Assembly: GCA_902786265.1 (NCBI GenBank)
Contig: CADACE010000030.1
Coordinates: 1-57,797 of the forward strand
Source of the DNA: an uncultured Chloroflexota bacterium
GTDB taxonomy: Bacteria; Chloroflexota; Anaerolineae; Anaerolineales; Anaerolineaceae
DNA length: 57,797 bases
Direction: 5' to 3'
Position 1 is the stretch's first letter. Each line of letters opens with the position of its first letter. The notes beneath the pieces are model-generated. The model was not told the DNA's origin and ran no database searches. It saw only the letters and a program-made list of their open reading frames with translations. The translations under genes were made by a program, and so were the position numbers. Below are positions 1 through 8,282 of the stretch, one piece after another.

Positions 1-351
1 CAGCTCGTCCATATCGACAGAGCTTTCTCCCTGCATTTGGATCACGGCCTTTGTGATGCAGGCGCTGCCAAGCTGGCTCACGATTTTTTCCAGATCCGAG
101 GACATTTGATAGAACAGCGGGGAGTGCCGGTTGAACTCGCGCAGCATGGCGAAAGTTTGCGACGCTTCGGTTTCCAGACGCATCGCGGTTTCAAAAAAGC
201 TGAGCGGTTCCGTGCTGAAATCATCACAGGGCTCAAAAGGAAAACCGTACAGGTCCGTTTCCGGCATGTCTTTTACTTTTTCTTTCTGACTGGCCTTGAC
301 CCATTGAAGGTTGGTGATCAGATTTATGATTTCCATATTCATGCTTTCCAT
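1..351 (-). CDS. Hypothetical protein, 3' part cut off by the window edge
   Basis: This is an open frame of 117 codons with no stop, so it runs off the left edge. The ATG at 351-349 is preceded by an AAGGAG-type ribosome binding site at about 363-369. The visible N-terminal part has no signal peptide or membrane segment. It is rich in Phe, Glu and Met, and includes the stretch ETDLYGFPFEPCDDF. I do not recognise a family. The 440 bp on the far side, up to the next gene, is AT-rich and can hold divergent promoters. Confidence that it is a gene is moderate, resting on frame, start and ribosome binding site only. Confidence 0.55.
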   Translation of the reverse strand, partial: MESMNMEIINLITNLQWVKASQKEKVKDMPETDLYGFPFEPCDDFSTEPLSFFETAMRLETEASQTFAMLREFNRHSPLFYQMSSDLEKIVSQLGSACITKAVIQMQGESSVDMDEL

Positions 352-804
352 GCTGTACGATTCTCCTTTCTGTTCTAAAGTTTCTAAGATTGTAGTACTG
401 TTCTGTAATTACGTCAAGTATTATTTATATATTTTCTATATTAAATGTGACAAAGATCATTGCTTTTCTCTAAAAGATGGGTATTCACTCAGTGTGAAGT
501 AGATGGGGACAATTTCGGATCCCGCTCCGATATGCACAGACCGCATCTGGTTAGTTCCAAACAGCTATTGAAACTTATGGTCTTATACCTGCATTTGGCT
601 TGGGAAAATCATTACCTTTAATCTTTCTGCTTTAATCTATAAAACTCTGATAAAGCGGTAAGGAAAAATCATGCGAAATTCATGCTGTTAGAACCCACAA
701 ACTTTCCACAATTCTTCCAAATTCTCTCCACGTTCGTGATCTATACTAAAGATACTTCGACAGAGAAGTAAAAAACAAACATAGTTTGAAAGGAATTGAA
801 AATC

Positions 805-1245
805 ATGAAAAAATTATCAAAAATCAGTGTTGTCATTTCAGCAGTTCTTGCTATCGTTATTATGTCCGTCCCTGCTCTGGCAGCTTCCAATCCGGCCGAC
901 GATGTTTCCGCCTACAGCTATAAAACCGGGCAGCAGTCTTATGAAACACGTATGTCTGAAACCCCTGAATGGTTTGACAACAAGGATGAAGCGGAAACTG
1001 CGGACTACAGTTTCAACACCGGCAATCAGAACGCACAGGCCCGGAAGAACGCTTTTGCCGGGATGCCTGCAGGTGATGATCTCAGCGATGAAGAGCTGAA
1101 CGAATTCTTCAGCAGCAACGGTCTTGGCATCGGATCCGCCTATGAAAACGGTGAGTACAACGAATCCGCGAAAGCTTCCTACGGTTACAACAAGGGACAG
1201 GCTGCTTATCAGGAACGCCACGCATCCTTTGCAGGAAACAACTGA
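805..1245 (+). CDS. Small secreted protein with three 13-residue repeats
   Basis: The protein has 146 residues. Residues 1-27 form a Sec signal peptide (MKKL start, hydrophobic core, cleavage after ALA), so it is exported. The mature part is acidic and carries three copies of a motif, at residues 37-49, 68-80 and 126-138: Tyr-Ser/Gly-Tyr/Phe-Lys/Asn-x-Gly-x6-Arg. The spacing between copies is irregular. No anchor or catalytic motif is visible. The ATG at 805 was preferred over an in-frame TTG at 796 because GAAAGGAA lies at a proper distance upstream. A TATACT box at 742-747 may be its -10 element. It is monocistronic, with a terminator directly downstream. Function is unknown; the repeats could bind a wall polymer or a partner protein (inference). 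Confidence 0.75.
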   Translation: MKKLSKISVVISAVLAIVIMSVPALAASNPADDVSAYSYKTGQQSYETRMSETPEWFDNKDEAETADYSFNTGNQNAQARKNAFAGMPAGDDLSDEELNEFFSSNGLGIGSAYENGEYNESAKASYGYNKGQAAYQERHASFAGNN

Positions 1246-1257
1246 TCATCAATATCT

Positions 1258-1302
1258 CAGCAGCCCGGGACATCAAAAATCCGGGCTGCTGAAAATTGTT
1301 CT
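1258..1302 (+). terminator. Rho-independent terminator of the secreted protein gene
   Basis: CAGCAGCCCGG (1258-1268) pairs perfectly with CCGGGCTGCTG (1281-1291), an 11-bp stem with a 12-nt loop. It is followed by a T-rich run (TTGTTCTT) and lies 12 bp after the stop codon. Confidence 0.8.
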
Positions 1303-1528
1303 TAAAAAATCTCATCATAGAGGGATTATTTTCACTTCTATTCAGCTTACCTTATAAGAAAATTATACGTTTCAGGATCAGATGCAATTGATAATTCTGC
1401 GTTATAAATTCAAAATTAATTTATTAAAAGTGCGAAAACTTATGATAATAATCAAATATCCGCAGAATAAAACATGGTATTATGGTAAGGGATTTACACC
1501 GTCGGATGGTTTGCGGAATGGAGTTCGG

Positions 1529-2752
1529 ATGGAAAATCCGGGGCAGCTTACAATTGAACAAGCCAGGAGATACCTGCTGCTGAAACAGGGACTGCTGGGT
1601 GATTACCGGTTTGCGGGCAAGATAGGCGCACAGGCTTATATCCGGCAGGCCGGTTGTATTCAATTCGACCCTGTCGATGTCTGCGGGAAAAATGCCGAAC
1701 TGACGCTGCAGTCTCGGGTTAAGGGGTTCCGGAAGAAGATGCTTCAGGACCTTCTTTACAAAGACAGGCTCCTTGTGGATTACCCGGATAAGGAGTTGTC
1801 AATTTTCCCGGTCGAAAACTGGCCGTATTTTGAAAGCTACAGAGAGCGCAGTTACCGGCACGGACGGCAGTTTGAAGGGTTGGCGGCCCTGGAGGAACAG
1901 GCGGCAGAATACATAAAGAAAAACGGTCCTGTCAGCGCGGACACATTGCCTGTCGAGGGAGAGATTTATTGGCACTCCTCGATCCATTGGAGCGGAAACT
2001 GGCATAAAAACTCCAAAGCGGCGCGGTCGGTCCTTGAGCAGATGTACACGGATGGCCGCCTTATCATCCATCATAAGGCCGGATCCCGCAAGTTTTATGA
2101 CCTGGCGGAAAGGCATATCCCGGCGCAAATTCTCAATTCGCAAGACCCCTGTACCGATGAGACGGAGCATATCAAGTGGCGCATTCTCCGGCGCATCGGG
2201 GCGGTCGGCATGCTGCAGAACCGCCGTTCGGACGCGTTTCTCGGAATTCCCATGAGCACCGAACAGAGGAACAGCGCTTTTTCCGAATTGATGAGAGACT
2301 CAAAAATCCGCGCCGCAGAGGTAATCGGTGTGCGGACTCCTTTTTATATCCTTGCGGAAGATCTGCCTTTACTGGAAGAAGCCGCGAATCCGAATGCCGC
2401 ATATAAGCAGCGGTGCGAATTTTTAGCTCCTCTTGACCCGTTTCTCTGGGACCGGAAACTGATCGAAACGCTGTTCAATTTCCGGTATTCATGGGAAATC
2501 TATACGCCCGCCGATAAACGAAAGTACGGGTATTATGTGCTGCCGGTTCTTTACGGGGAGCAGTTTGTCGGAAGGGTCGAGGCAGCCGCCGATTATAAGG
2601 AACAGTGTCTGACGGTGAAAAATGTATGGCTTGAAGAGGGGGTCCGTCATACAAAAAAGCTGGATAATGCGATCAAACGCGCCCTGGACCGATTTGCGGC
2701 ATTTAATGAAACGGTCTTAAACCCGGAAAGCCTTCAATTCCATACCTGTTAG
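1529..2752 (+). CDS. Winged-helix DNA glycosylase of the YcaQ/AlkX (HTH_42) family
   Basis: The protein has 407 residues, normal for the family (PF06224). These monofunctional glycosylases remove bulky alkylated bases or unhook interstrand crosslinks. The N-terminal LTIEQARRYLL segment and the IQFDPVDV stretch are typical. The QFD triad matches the Q-hydrophobic-D catalytic motif of YcaQ/AlkX rather than the QxQ of AlkZ. The C-terminal segment with DPFLWDR and LPVLYGEQFVGR is also family-typical. The frame stays open upstream to 1382, but the ATG at 1529 was chosen because GGAATGGAG lies 5-13 bp upstream and the family sequence begins just after it. It stands alone. Substrate range cannot be read from the sequence. 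Confidence 0.8.
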   Translation: MENPGQLTIEQARRYLLLKQGLLGDYRFAGKIGAQAYIRQAGCIQFDPVDVCGKNAELTLQSRVKGFRKKMLQDLLYKDRLLVDYPDKELSIFPVENWPYFESYRERSYRHGRQFEGLAALEEQAAEYIKKNGPVSADTLPVEGEIYWHSSIHWSGNWHKNSKAARSVLEQMYTDGRLIIHHKAGSRKFYDLAERHIPAQILNSQDPCTDETEHIKWRILRRIGAVGMLQNRRSDAFLGIPMSTEQRNSAFSELMRDSKIRAAEVIGVRTPFYILAEDLPLLEEAANPNAAYKQRCEFLAPLDPFLWDRKLIETLFNFRYSWEIYTPADKRKYGYYVLPVLYGEQFVGRVEAAADYKEQCLTVKNVWLEEGVRHTKKLDNAIKRALDRFAAFNETVLNPESLQFHTC

Positions 2753-2817
2753 CAGGAATTGTGGCCGCGAAAATCACGAAAGAGTGCGGCATAGCAGAGG
2801 AATAACATATAAATGGT

Positions 2818-2878
2818 CTGCAACGCAGCACAATGACAGTAACCTGAGCCGGCTGCGCGGCAGCGGATAACTGTCCCC
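2818..2878 (-). repeat. 60-bp dispersed intergenic element, copy 1 (inverted relative to copy 2)
   Basis: Read on the minus strand this segment matches 56487-56548 at most positions: GGGACAGTTATC, GCTGCCGCGCAGCCG, CAGGT-ACTGTCAT, TGCTGCG. Both copies lie between genes. Copy 2 shows the interleaved inverted repeats best and is described there. Confidence 0.7.
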
Positions 2879-2962
2879 ATGTTTTTCCTCCTGAATAAAT
2901 ATAATTTAAATTATAATAATCCGGATTATATTATTTTTCCGCATTTAGGAATATGAATCCTT

Positions 2963-4795
2963 TTATGGTTTCACACAGACATTCTTTCCATGGAAAGCAA
3001 TCCCAACTTTTATGATTTCTTTAATACCGGATTCACACATCTCAGCGTCATATTTCTTTTCGTCGATTTGTTCCATGGCCGCATCAGCGAGTTGATCCAG
3101 ATCATCTGCGTCTTCTTTTGTGTGTTTCAGTTCAAAGATGAAACCGGGCAAATCTTCCGACAGCGGATAGAGCTGAATATCGAAACGCCCAAAACCTGAT
3201 TCCCTGTTTGACCTGACCTGATAGCGGTTGTTCAGGATCGCGCACAACCCAAGCATCAATCCCTGATAAAAAGCTTCGCTTCCGGTGTCATAAACGCTGA
3301 TTGTTTGTATCAGATATTTCTCAATGCAGGCTTTCAGCTTTTCAATATTCTTCTCATAAATAGCCTGGCTGATTGCAAACGCGGTAGATTCAGCTTCCGG
3401 AGTTTTCAAACGACTGAGAATTTCTTTTGCGTATACGAGAGCGATCTCCTTATTGGGAATGCATACCTTATACAAGCGATTCCCATCAGGCATCAGCACC
3501 GTTTCGGATATTTTCAAATATCCTGCGACCAGCAAAAAACTGTAAATGCTTTGGGGATTCTTCACAACATCCGGATAAATAACACCGGTATCAATAAAAG
3601 CTGTGACCGATTCACCTTGCAGCAGTTTTCGGAGATTCTCCGTGATATCAGGTGTCGATGTGGCAAGAATATCACCAATGATTTCATTGCTGCCGGTCGA
3701 TGTCCAATATGCTTCCGGTTCACATTCATTACTGAAATAATTAATAACGGACCATGGATTAAATATTTCAGTTTTTCCGAAAAGATAGCCATCGTACCAT
3801 TCCCATATTTCGGGATATTTATTCTCAGCATGATAGTATGCAGCCATGGTTTGTACTTCTTCCGGCGTGAAACCGAAATATTCGCTGTATCTGTTCGTCA
3901 AAACCGAATTGACAACCAGGTTATTCATTCCGCTGAAAATACTCTCCTTGGCGACCCTCAGTATCCCGGTCAAAAAGCCATAGGCAAGATTCGGATTATC
4001 TTTAAAAGCACCGGAAAACAGGTTTCGGATAAATCTGATTACATCATCATAATAGCCGTTGGAAAAGCCCTGTTGAATCGGTGTATCGTATTCATCAATA
4101 ATGATCATAACCTCGATTTCATAATGCTTCATCAGCATAGCGGAAAGCATCATAAGACTGTTCGCCAGCTCTACTTCATTTTCTGTACCCTCAATCAGTT
4201 TCTTATAATATTCCTTTTCGAAAGCATTACATTTTGGGCTGTTGGTGAGTTCGGAATGCCTGTTATATTCGAGTCTTATTTTTTGAGCAATAGCTTTCAA
4301 AGCATTCGTCCAGGAATTATATTTAATATCCTTGAATGTGAGATAGATCACCGGATATTTTCCCTGGAAGGAACGGTAATAATCTCCGCAGGCCCAAATT
4401 GCCTTGTCTGTGAAGTAAACGGAATTATCCTGCTCTGTCTTCTCAAAGAAAACACGCAGCATATCCATGTTCATCGTTTTACCGAAGCGCCGCGGTCTGG
4501 TAAAGAGTGATACTTTTGGAAGTGCGTCAAGAATATCCCGGATCAGGAGCGTTTTATCAACATAATAGTAATTGGAGACAGTTTCAATATATCCGGAAAC
4601 ACCGACAGGCAGCGGCAGACGACCTGACCGGCTCTTTGTATTCCTTTTGTGAGAAAGGTCTGCATCTTCGGGTATCAGCCAGGACCGGCCTTGTTTGACA
4701 GCACCGTTTATTGCGCCGCTTTTGCATAACTGCTGCAGACGTCTGGCGGAGATATTCCATTTTTTTTCTGCTTCAATGACTGATAAATAATCCAT
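2963..4795 (-). CDS. HTH + AAA-ATPase-like + PD-(D/E)XK nuclease-fold protein
   Basis: The protein has 610 residues. Residues 1-45 form an excisionase/MerR-like helix-turn-helix (LSVIEAEKKWNISARRLQQL). Residues about 60-330 match the AAA-ATPase_like family (PF09820): VDKTLLI, a P-loop-like RPRRFGKT at 100-107, and the Walker-B-like IIIDEYDTPI. The C-terminal 120 residues match PDDEXK_9 (PF08011), with an FD...GFIFELKH arrangement supplying the acidic and Lys residues. The family is abundant in anaerobes and its function is unproven; mobile-element or defence roles have been proposed. The extra HTH is notable because the promoter region is packed with palindromes, suggesting autoregulation (inference). 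The ribosome binding site GGAG sits 7 nt before the ATG. No operon partner is seen. Confidence 0.85.
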   Translation of the reverse strand: MDYLSVIEAEKKWNISARRLQQLCKSGAINGAVKQGRSWLIPEDADLSHKRNTKSRSGRLPLPVGVSGYIETVSNYYYVDKTLLIRDILDALPKVSLFTRPRRFGKTMNMDMLRVFFEKTEQDNSVYFTDKAIWACGDYYRSFQGKYPVIYLTFKDIKYNSWTNALKAIAQKIRLEYNRHSELTNSPKCNAFEKEYYKKLIEGTENEVELANSLMMLSAMLMKHYEIEVMIIIDEYDTPIQQGFSNGYYDDVIRFIRNLFSGAFKDNPNLAYGFLTGILRVAKESIFSGMNNLVVNSVLTNRYSEYFGFTPEEVQTMAAYYHAENKYPEIWEWYDGYLFGKTEIFNPWSVINYFSNECEPEAYWTSTGSNEIIGDILATSTPDITENLRKLLQGESVTAFIDTGVIYPDVVKNPQSIYSFLLVAGYLKISETVLMPDGNRLYKVCIPNKEIALVYAKEILSRLKTPEAESTAFAISQAIYEKNIEKLKACIEKYLIQTISVYDTGSEAFYQGLMLGLCAILNNRYQVRSNRESGFGRFDIQLYPLSEDLPGFIFELKHTKEDADDLDQLADAAMEQIDEKKYDAEMCESGIKEIIKVGIAFHGKNVCVKP

Positions 4796-4807
4796 TTTTC
4801 GCTCCGG

Positions 4808-4889
4808 AATTTCGTTATTACGAAATTATTTTACCATATTTCGCGAAATAAATTGAAACTTTAACGAAATTAATTGAATTATTTCGTAA
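4808..4889 (-). promoter_or_regulatory. Promoter with ACGAAAT palindrome array (candidate operators)
   Basis: Three dyads share the half-site ACGAAAT/ATTTCGT. They are AATTTCGT-TATT-ACGAAATT (4808-4827), the perfect 14-bp palindrome TATTTCGCGAAATA (4837-4850), and ACGAAAT with ATTTCGT separated by 10 bp (4864-4887). On the minus strand a TTTCAA -35 and a TAAAAT -10 bracket the middle palindrome, the usual place for a repressor. The HTH-bearing protein encoded downstream is the obvious candidate ligand (inference). Confidence 0.6.
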
Positions 4890-5103
4890 AGAAAATAATG
4901 ATAATAACGATCAAAGGAAAATGTAATTTTTAGACAATGATTCCTAAGGAAATAAAAATCATTTTGTAGCTTATAATAACAGGGTATCTGTTCGGCACGG
5001 AGCACACAAAGGCCCGATAAGGCGGCACAGCAGAATGAACGCCTGGTGCGCCGTCGATACTGAACAGCTGCATAAGAGAAAAGGATCATAAAGGGGTGAA
5101 AGA

Positions 5104-5532
5104 ATGAAGGTTTACATTGCGGGACCGCTGTTCAGCGACGGGGAACGGGCGTTTAATTTGAAGATCGACAGCATCATCCGGGAATGCGGGCATGAGACCT
5201 ATCTGCCGCAGCGTGACGGCGGGATCGTGGCGGAAATGCCGGACCTCATCGACGGCATGCCGAAGGAGACTTATGTTTTCCGGAAGGACTGCGAGAATCT
5301 GAAAGGATGCGACATGTTTCTGCTCCTGATGGACGGACGGGTGCCGGATGAAGGCGCCTGCGTCGCGCTGGGATTCTGCCTCGCTCACGGCAGGCGCTGC
5401 GTGGGATATAAGACTGATTCCCGCAGCGGATACGACGGCAAGGACAACATCATGCTCCTCGGCGCGCTGGAAACGATCCTGCATAATGAAGCGGACCTCC
5501 GGGACTTCTTCCAGGCTATCGACCGCTCTTAG
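5104..5532 (+). CDS. Nucleoside 2-deoxyribosyltransferase-like protein with altered catalytic site
   Basis: The protein has 142 residues. The MKVYIAGPLFS start and DGRVPDEGACVALGFCLAHG motif identify the nucleoside 2-deoxyribosyltransferase family (PF05014), which swaps bases on deoxyribose. In characterised members the Glu of the (M/F)ELG(Y/V) motif is the nucleophile that binds deoxyribose. Here that position reads VALG, with Ala encoded by GCG, one base from Glu GAG. Either the enzyme has lost classical transferase activity and acts as a binding protein or hydrolase-like relative, or the base is an error. A GGGGTG ribosome binding site precedes the ATG. It is a single-gene unit followed by repeat hairpins. 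Confidence 0.8.
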   Translation: MKVYIAGPLFSDGERAFNLKIDSIIRECGHETYLPQRDGGIVAEMPDLIDGMPKETYVFRKDCENLKGCDMFLLLMDGRVPDEGACVALGFCLAHGRRCVGYKTDSRSGYDGKDNIMLLGALETILHNEADLRDFFQAIDRS

Positions 5533-5547
5533 TTTCTGCCCTTTTCC

Positions 5548-5690
5548 GGGACTGTCCCTTCATGGGACTGTCCCAAAAGGATACTCAAAATGTATCTGTT
5601 CAGAACCCATTAATAAAAAACAACATTCCTGCGAAAGCGGGGGACAGTCCCCCTCGGCGCAAGCGCCTCGGAAGAACCGTCCCCAAGCAG
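5548..5690. repeat. Cluster of GGGACAGTCCC-type palindromic repeats
   Basis: GGGACTGTCCC occurs at 5548-5558 and 5564-5574. A perfect 15-bp palindrome around GGGGGACAGTCCCCC lies at 5639-5653, followed by GGCGC-AA-GCGCC and GAACCGTCCCC. Related GGGGACGG hairpins occur at 8246-8277 and 46753-46824. They sit between genes and may also end transcription of the gene at 5104. Confidence 0.65.
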
Positions 5691-5727
5691 GTTCTTAATA
5701 GATATCTCAAAATAAAGATCAAGCTAT

Positions 5728-8235
5728 ATGAATATGAACAAATCAGATAAAAAATCACCCTCCTGCATCGAAGTCAGGGGAGCCAGAGTACACAACCTCA
5801 AAAATATCAGCGTAGACGTTCCGCTGGGGCAGATCGTGGGCATTGCCGGGGTCTCCGGCTCGGGCAAATCCTCGCTTGCACTCGGCGTGCTTTACGCGGA
5901 AGGGTCCCGCAGGTATCTGGAATCACTCTCTACCTACACACGCAGACGCATGACCCAGGCATCCCGCGCAAATGTGGATGACGTCTTGTATGTTCCCGCG
6001 TCGCTTGCCCTGCACCAGAGGCCGTCCGTCCCGGGGATCCGTTCCACCTTCGGCACCGGCACAGAGCTCCTGAACAGCCTGCGCCTGATGTTTTCACGTC
6101 TCGCGAGCCACCGCTGTCCCAACGGACATTATGTGCCGCCGAGCATCACCATCGCGGCGATGAGCGGGGAACTTGTCTGTCCCGAATGCGGAGCACATTT
6201 TTACGGTCCGGGCGCGGAAGATCTCTCTTTTAATTCAACCGGTGCCTGCAAAAAATGCGGCGGTACGGGCATGGTGAGGACGGTGGACCGTGCTACCCTC
6301 GTGCCAGACGAGAGCAAAACTATCGATGAAGGCGCGGTCGCGCCCTGGAATTCGCTGATGTGGTCGCTCATGACCGACGTTTGCCGCGAGATGGGCGTCC
6401 GCACGGATGTTCCGTTCAGGGACCTGACCGACCGGGAAAAGGAGATCGTGTATGACGGGCCGATGGAGAAGCGGCATATTTTCTACCATCCGAAAAACAA
6501 TAACAGCGCCGCGGTCGCCGATCTCGATTTTACCTACTACAGCGCCACAGCGACCGTGCTGAACGCCCTGAGCAAAGTCAAAGATGAGCAGGGCATGAAG
6601 CGGGTCGAGAAATTCCTGAAGGAAGAAATCTGCCCCGACTGCGGCGGGACACGGCTTTCGGAAGAAGCCAGGGCGCCGCGGCTGATGGGAATTTCCCTTG
6701 CGGACACCTGCAAAATGACGCTGAAGGATTCCATCGAATGGGTGAAACATGTGCCCGCTTCCATGCCGGATGAAATGAAAGCCATGGCTCAAAACATCTG
6801 CGAATCCTATCTTGAAGTCGCTGCCCGGCTGATGGACCTGGGGCTCGGTTATCTGACCCTTGACCGCACCTCCTCCACGCTCTCGACCGGAGAACGGCAG
6901 CGGATGCAGCTCGCGAGGGCAGTGCGCAACCGGACGACGGGCGTTTTATACGTCCTGGATGAGCCCTCGATCGGCCTCCATCCGGCGAATATCGTCGGGC
7001 TTACCGGCGTGATGCATGACCTGGTGAAGGACGGAAACTCTGTCCTGCTGGTGGATCACGATATCCAGATCCTGAAGGAATCCGACTGGGTGATCGAAAT
7101 GGGACCCGGTGCCGGAGCGCAGGGCGGGAATGTTATCGCGGAAGGGACGATCCCGTCGATCGAAAGCAGCCCGGATTCGGTGATCGGTCCGTATCTTGCG
7201 AATGAACGGCAGATCCTGAAAACAAAGATGCCGGAGGATCCCTTCGCGGAGGGCAGGCTCCATATGGAAACGGATTCCATTCACACCGTCAAACCGCTTT
7301 CTGTGGATATCCCTAAACACCGTCTGACAGTCATCACAGGCGTTTCCGGTTCCGGAAAGACGACCATGGTGCTGGAAAGCCTGGTCCCCGGGCTGGATGC
7401 GCTTTGCAACGGCAAAAAGATGCCGGACCATGTCAAACTGATCGAAGCAGAAGGGATCCGTCACATCAAACTTATCGACGCGACGCCCATCGGTGTGAAC
7501 GTCCGCTCGACCGTGGCGACGTATGCCAATGTCCATGATGAGCTGCGGAAGATTTACGCAAAGACCGCGGATGCGAAACAGCTTGGCCTGAAAGCCGGTG
7601 ATTTTTCCTACAATACCGGCAAGCTGCGCTGTCCGGTCTGTGACGGGACGGGACAGATTTCCCTTGACGTCCAGTTCCTGCCGGACGTGGATATTCCCTG
7701 CCCGGAATGCCGCGGCTCACGCTACGGAAAAGAGACCAAACGGATCCGTTATACCAACAAAGACGGGGCAACAAAATCTCTGCCCGAAGTGATGTCAATG
7801 GATGTGAATACGGCGCTCGGTTTCTGTCGGCACATCGGTTCTGTCAGACCCAGGCTGGAGATCCTGCGGGACCTGGGACTGGGTTATCTGACCCTGGGCG
7901 AGGAAACCCCTGCGCTTTCCGGAGGGGAAGCCCAGCGTTTGAAGCTCGCCAGCGAAATGGGCAGGCAGCAGTCCGATTCCGTATTCGTTTTTGATGAACC
8001 GACCATCGGGCTGCATCCGAAGGATGTGGAGACCCTTCTTCAGGTTTTCTCCACCCTGATCGACAACGGCGCCACGGTCGTGGTCATCGAACATGACCTG
8101 GACGTGATCCGAAGCGCGGACTATATCATTGACATGGGACCGGAAGGCGGTGAAGACGGCGGACGCATCGTCGCGATCGGCAGTCCGGAAGATATCCGGC
8201 AGAGCAAGGACAGCATTACGGGCAGATTTATCTGA
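5728..8235 (+). CDS. UvrA-like ABC protein (class II, UvrA2 type)
   Basis: The protein has 835 residues, about 100 fewer than canonical UvrA. It has two ABC modules: Walker A GVSGSGKSS at 41-49 with signature LSTGERQRM and Walker B YVLDEPSIGLHP, then GVSGSGKTT with LSGGEAQRL and FVFDEPTIGLHP. CxxC zinc modules are visible (CPNGH/CPECG, CKKCGG/CPDCGG, CPVCDG/CPECRG). The shorter length around the first signature domain fits class II UvrA paralogues that lack the UvrB-binding region. Some of these give resistance to DNA-binding drugs; others are of unknown role. The ATG at 5728 lacks a strong ribosome binding site, and a second ATG follows at 5734. It converges with the end-repair gene at 8283-10313. 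Confidence 0.85.
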   Translation: MNMNKSDKKSPSCIEVRGARVHNLKNISVDVPLGQIVGIAGVSGSGKSSLALGVLYAEGSRRYLESLSTYTRRRMTQASRANVDDVLYVPASLALHQRPSVPGIRSTFGTGTELLNSLRLMFSRLASHRCPNGHYVPPSITIAAMSGELVCPECGAHFYGPGAEDLSFNSTGACKKCGGTGMVRTVDRATLVPDESKTIDEGAVAPWNSLMWSLMTDVCREMGVRTDVPFRDLTDREKEIVYDGPMEKRHIFYHPKNNNSAAVADLDFTYYSATATVLNALSKVKDEQGMKRVEKFLKEEICPDCGGTRLSEEARAPRLMGISLADTCKMTLKDSIEWVKHVPASMPDEMKAMAQNICESYLEVAARLMDLGLGYLTLDRTSSTLSTGERQRMQLARAVRNRTTGVLYVLDEPSIGLHPANIVGLTGVMHDLVKDGNSVLLVDHDIQILKESDWVIEMGPGAGAQGGNVIAEGTIPSIESSPDSVIGPYLANERQILKTKMPEDPFAEGRLHMETDSIHTVKPLSVDIPKHRLTVITGVSGSGKTTMVLESLVPGLDALCNGKKMPDHVKLIEAEGIRHIKLIDATPIGVNVRSTVATYANVHDELRKIYAKTADAKQLGLKAGDFSYNTGKLRCPVCDGTGQISLDVQFLPDVDIPCPECRGSRYGKETKRIRYTNKDGATKSLPEVMSMDVNTALGFCRHIGSVRPRLEILRDLGLGYLTLGEETPALSGGEAQRLKLASEMGRQQSDSVFVFDEPTIGLHPKDVETLLQVFSTLIDNGATVVVIEHDLDVIRSADYIIDMGPEGGEDGGRIVAIGSPEDIRQSKDSITGRFI

Positions 8236-8245
8236 TAGATTCATC

Positions 8246-8277
8246 GGGGACGGTTTCGCTGACGCAAAACCGTCCCC
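8246..8277. repeat. GGGGACGG hairpin between convergent genes
   Basis: GGGGACGGTTT (8246-8256) and AAACCGTCCCC (8267-8277) form a perfect 11-bp stem with a 10-nt loop. It lies in the 47-bp gap between two convergent stop codons, where it can serve both strands as a terminator. It belongs to the same repeat type as 5548-5690 and 46753-46824. Confidence 0.7.
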
Positions 8278-8282
8278 AGTCG

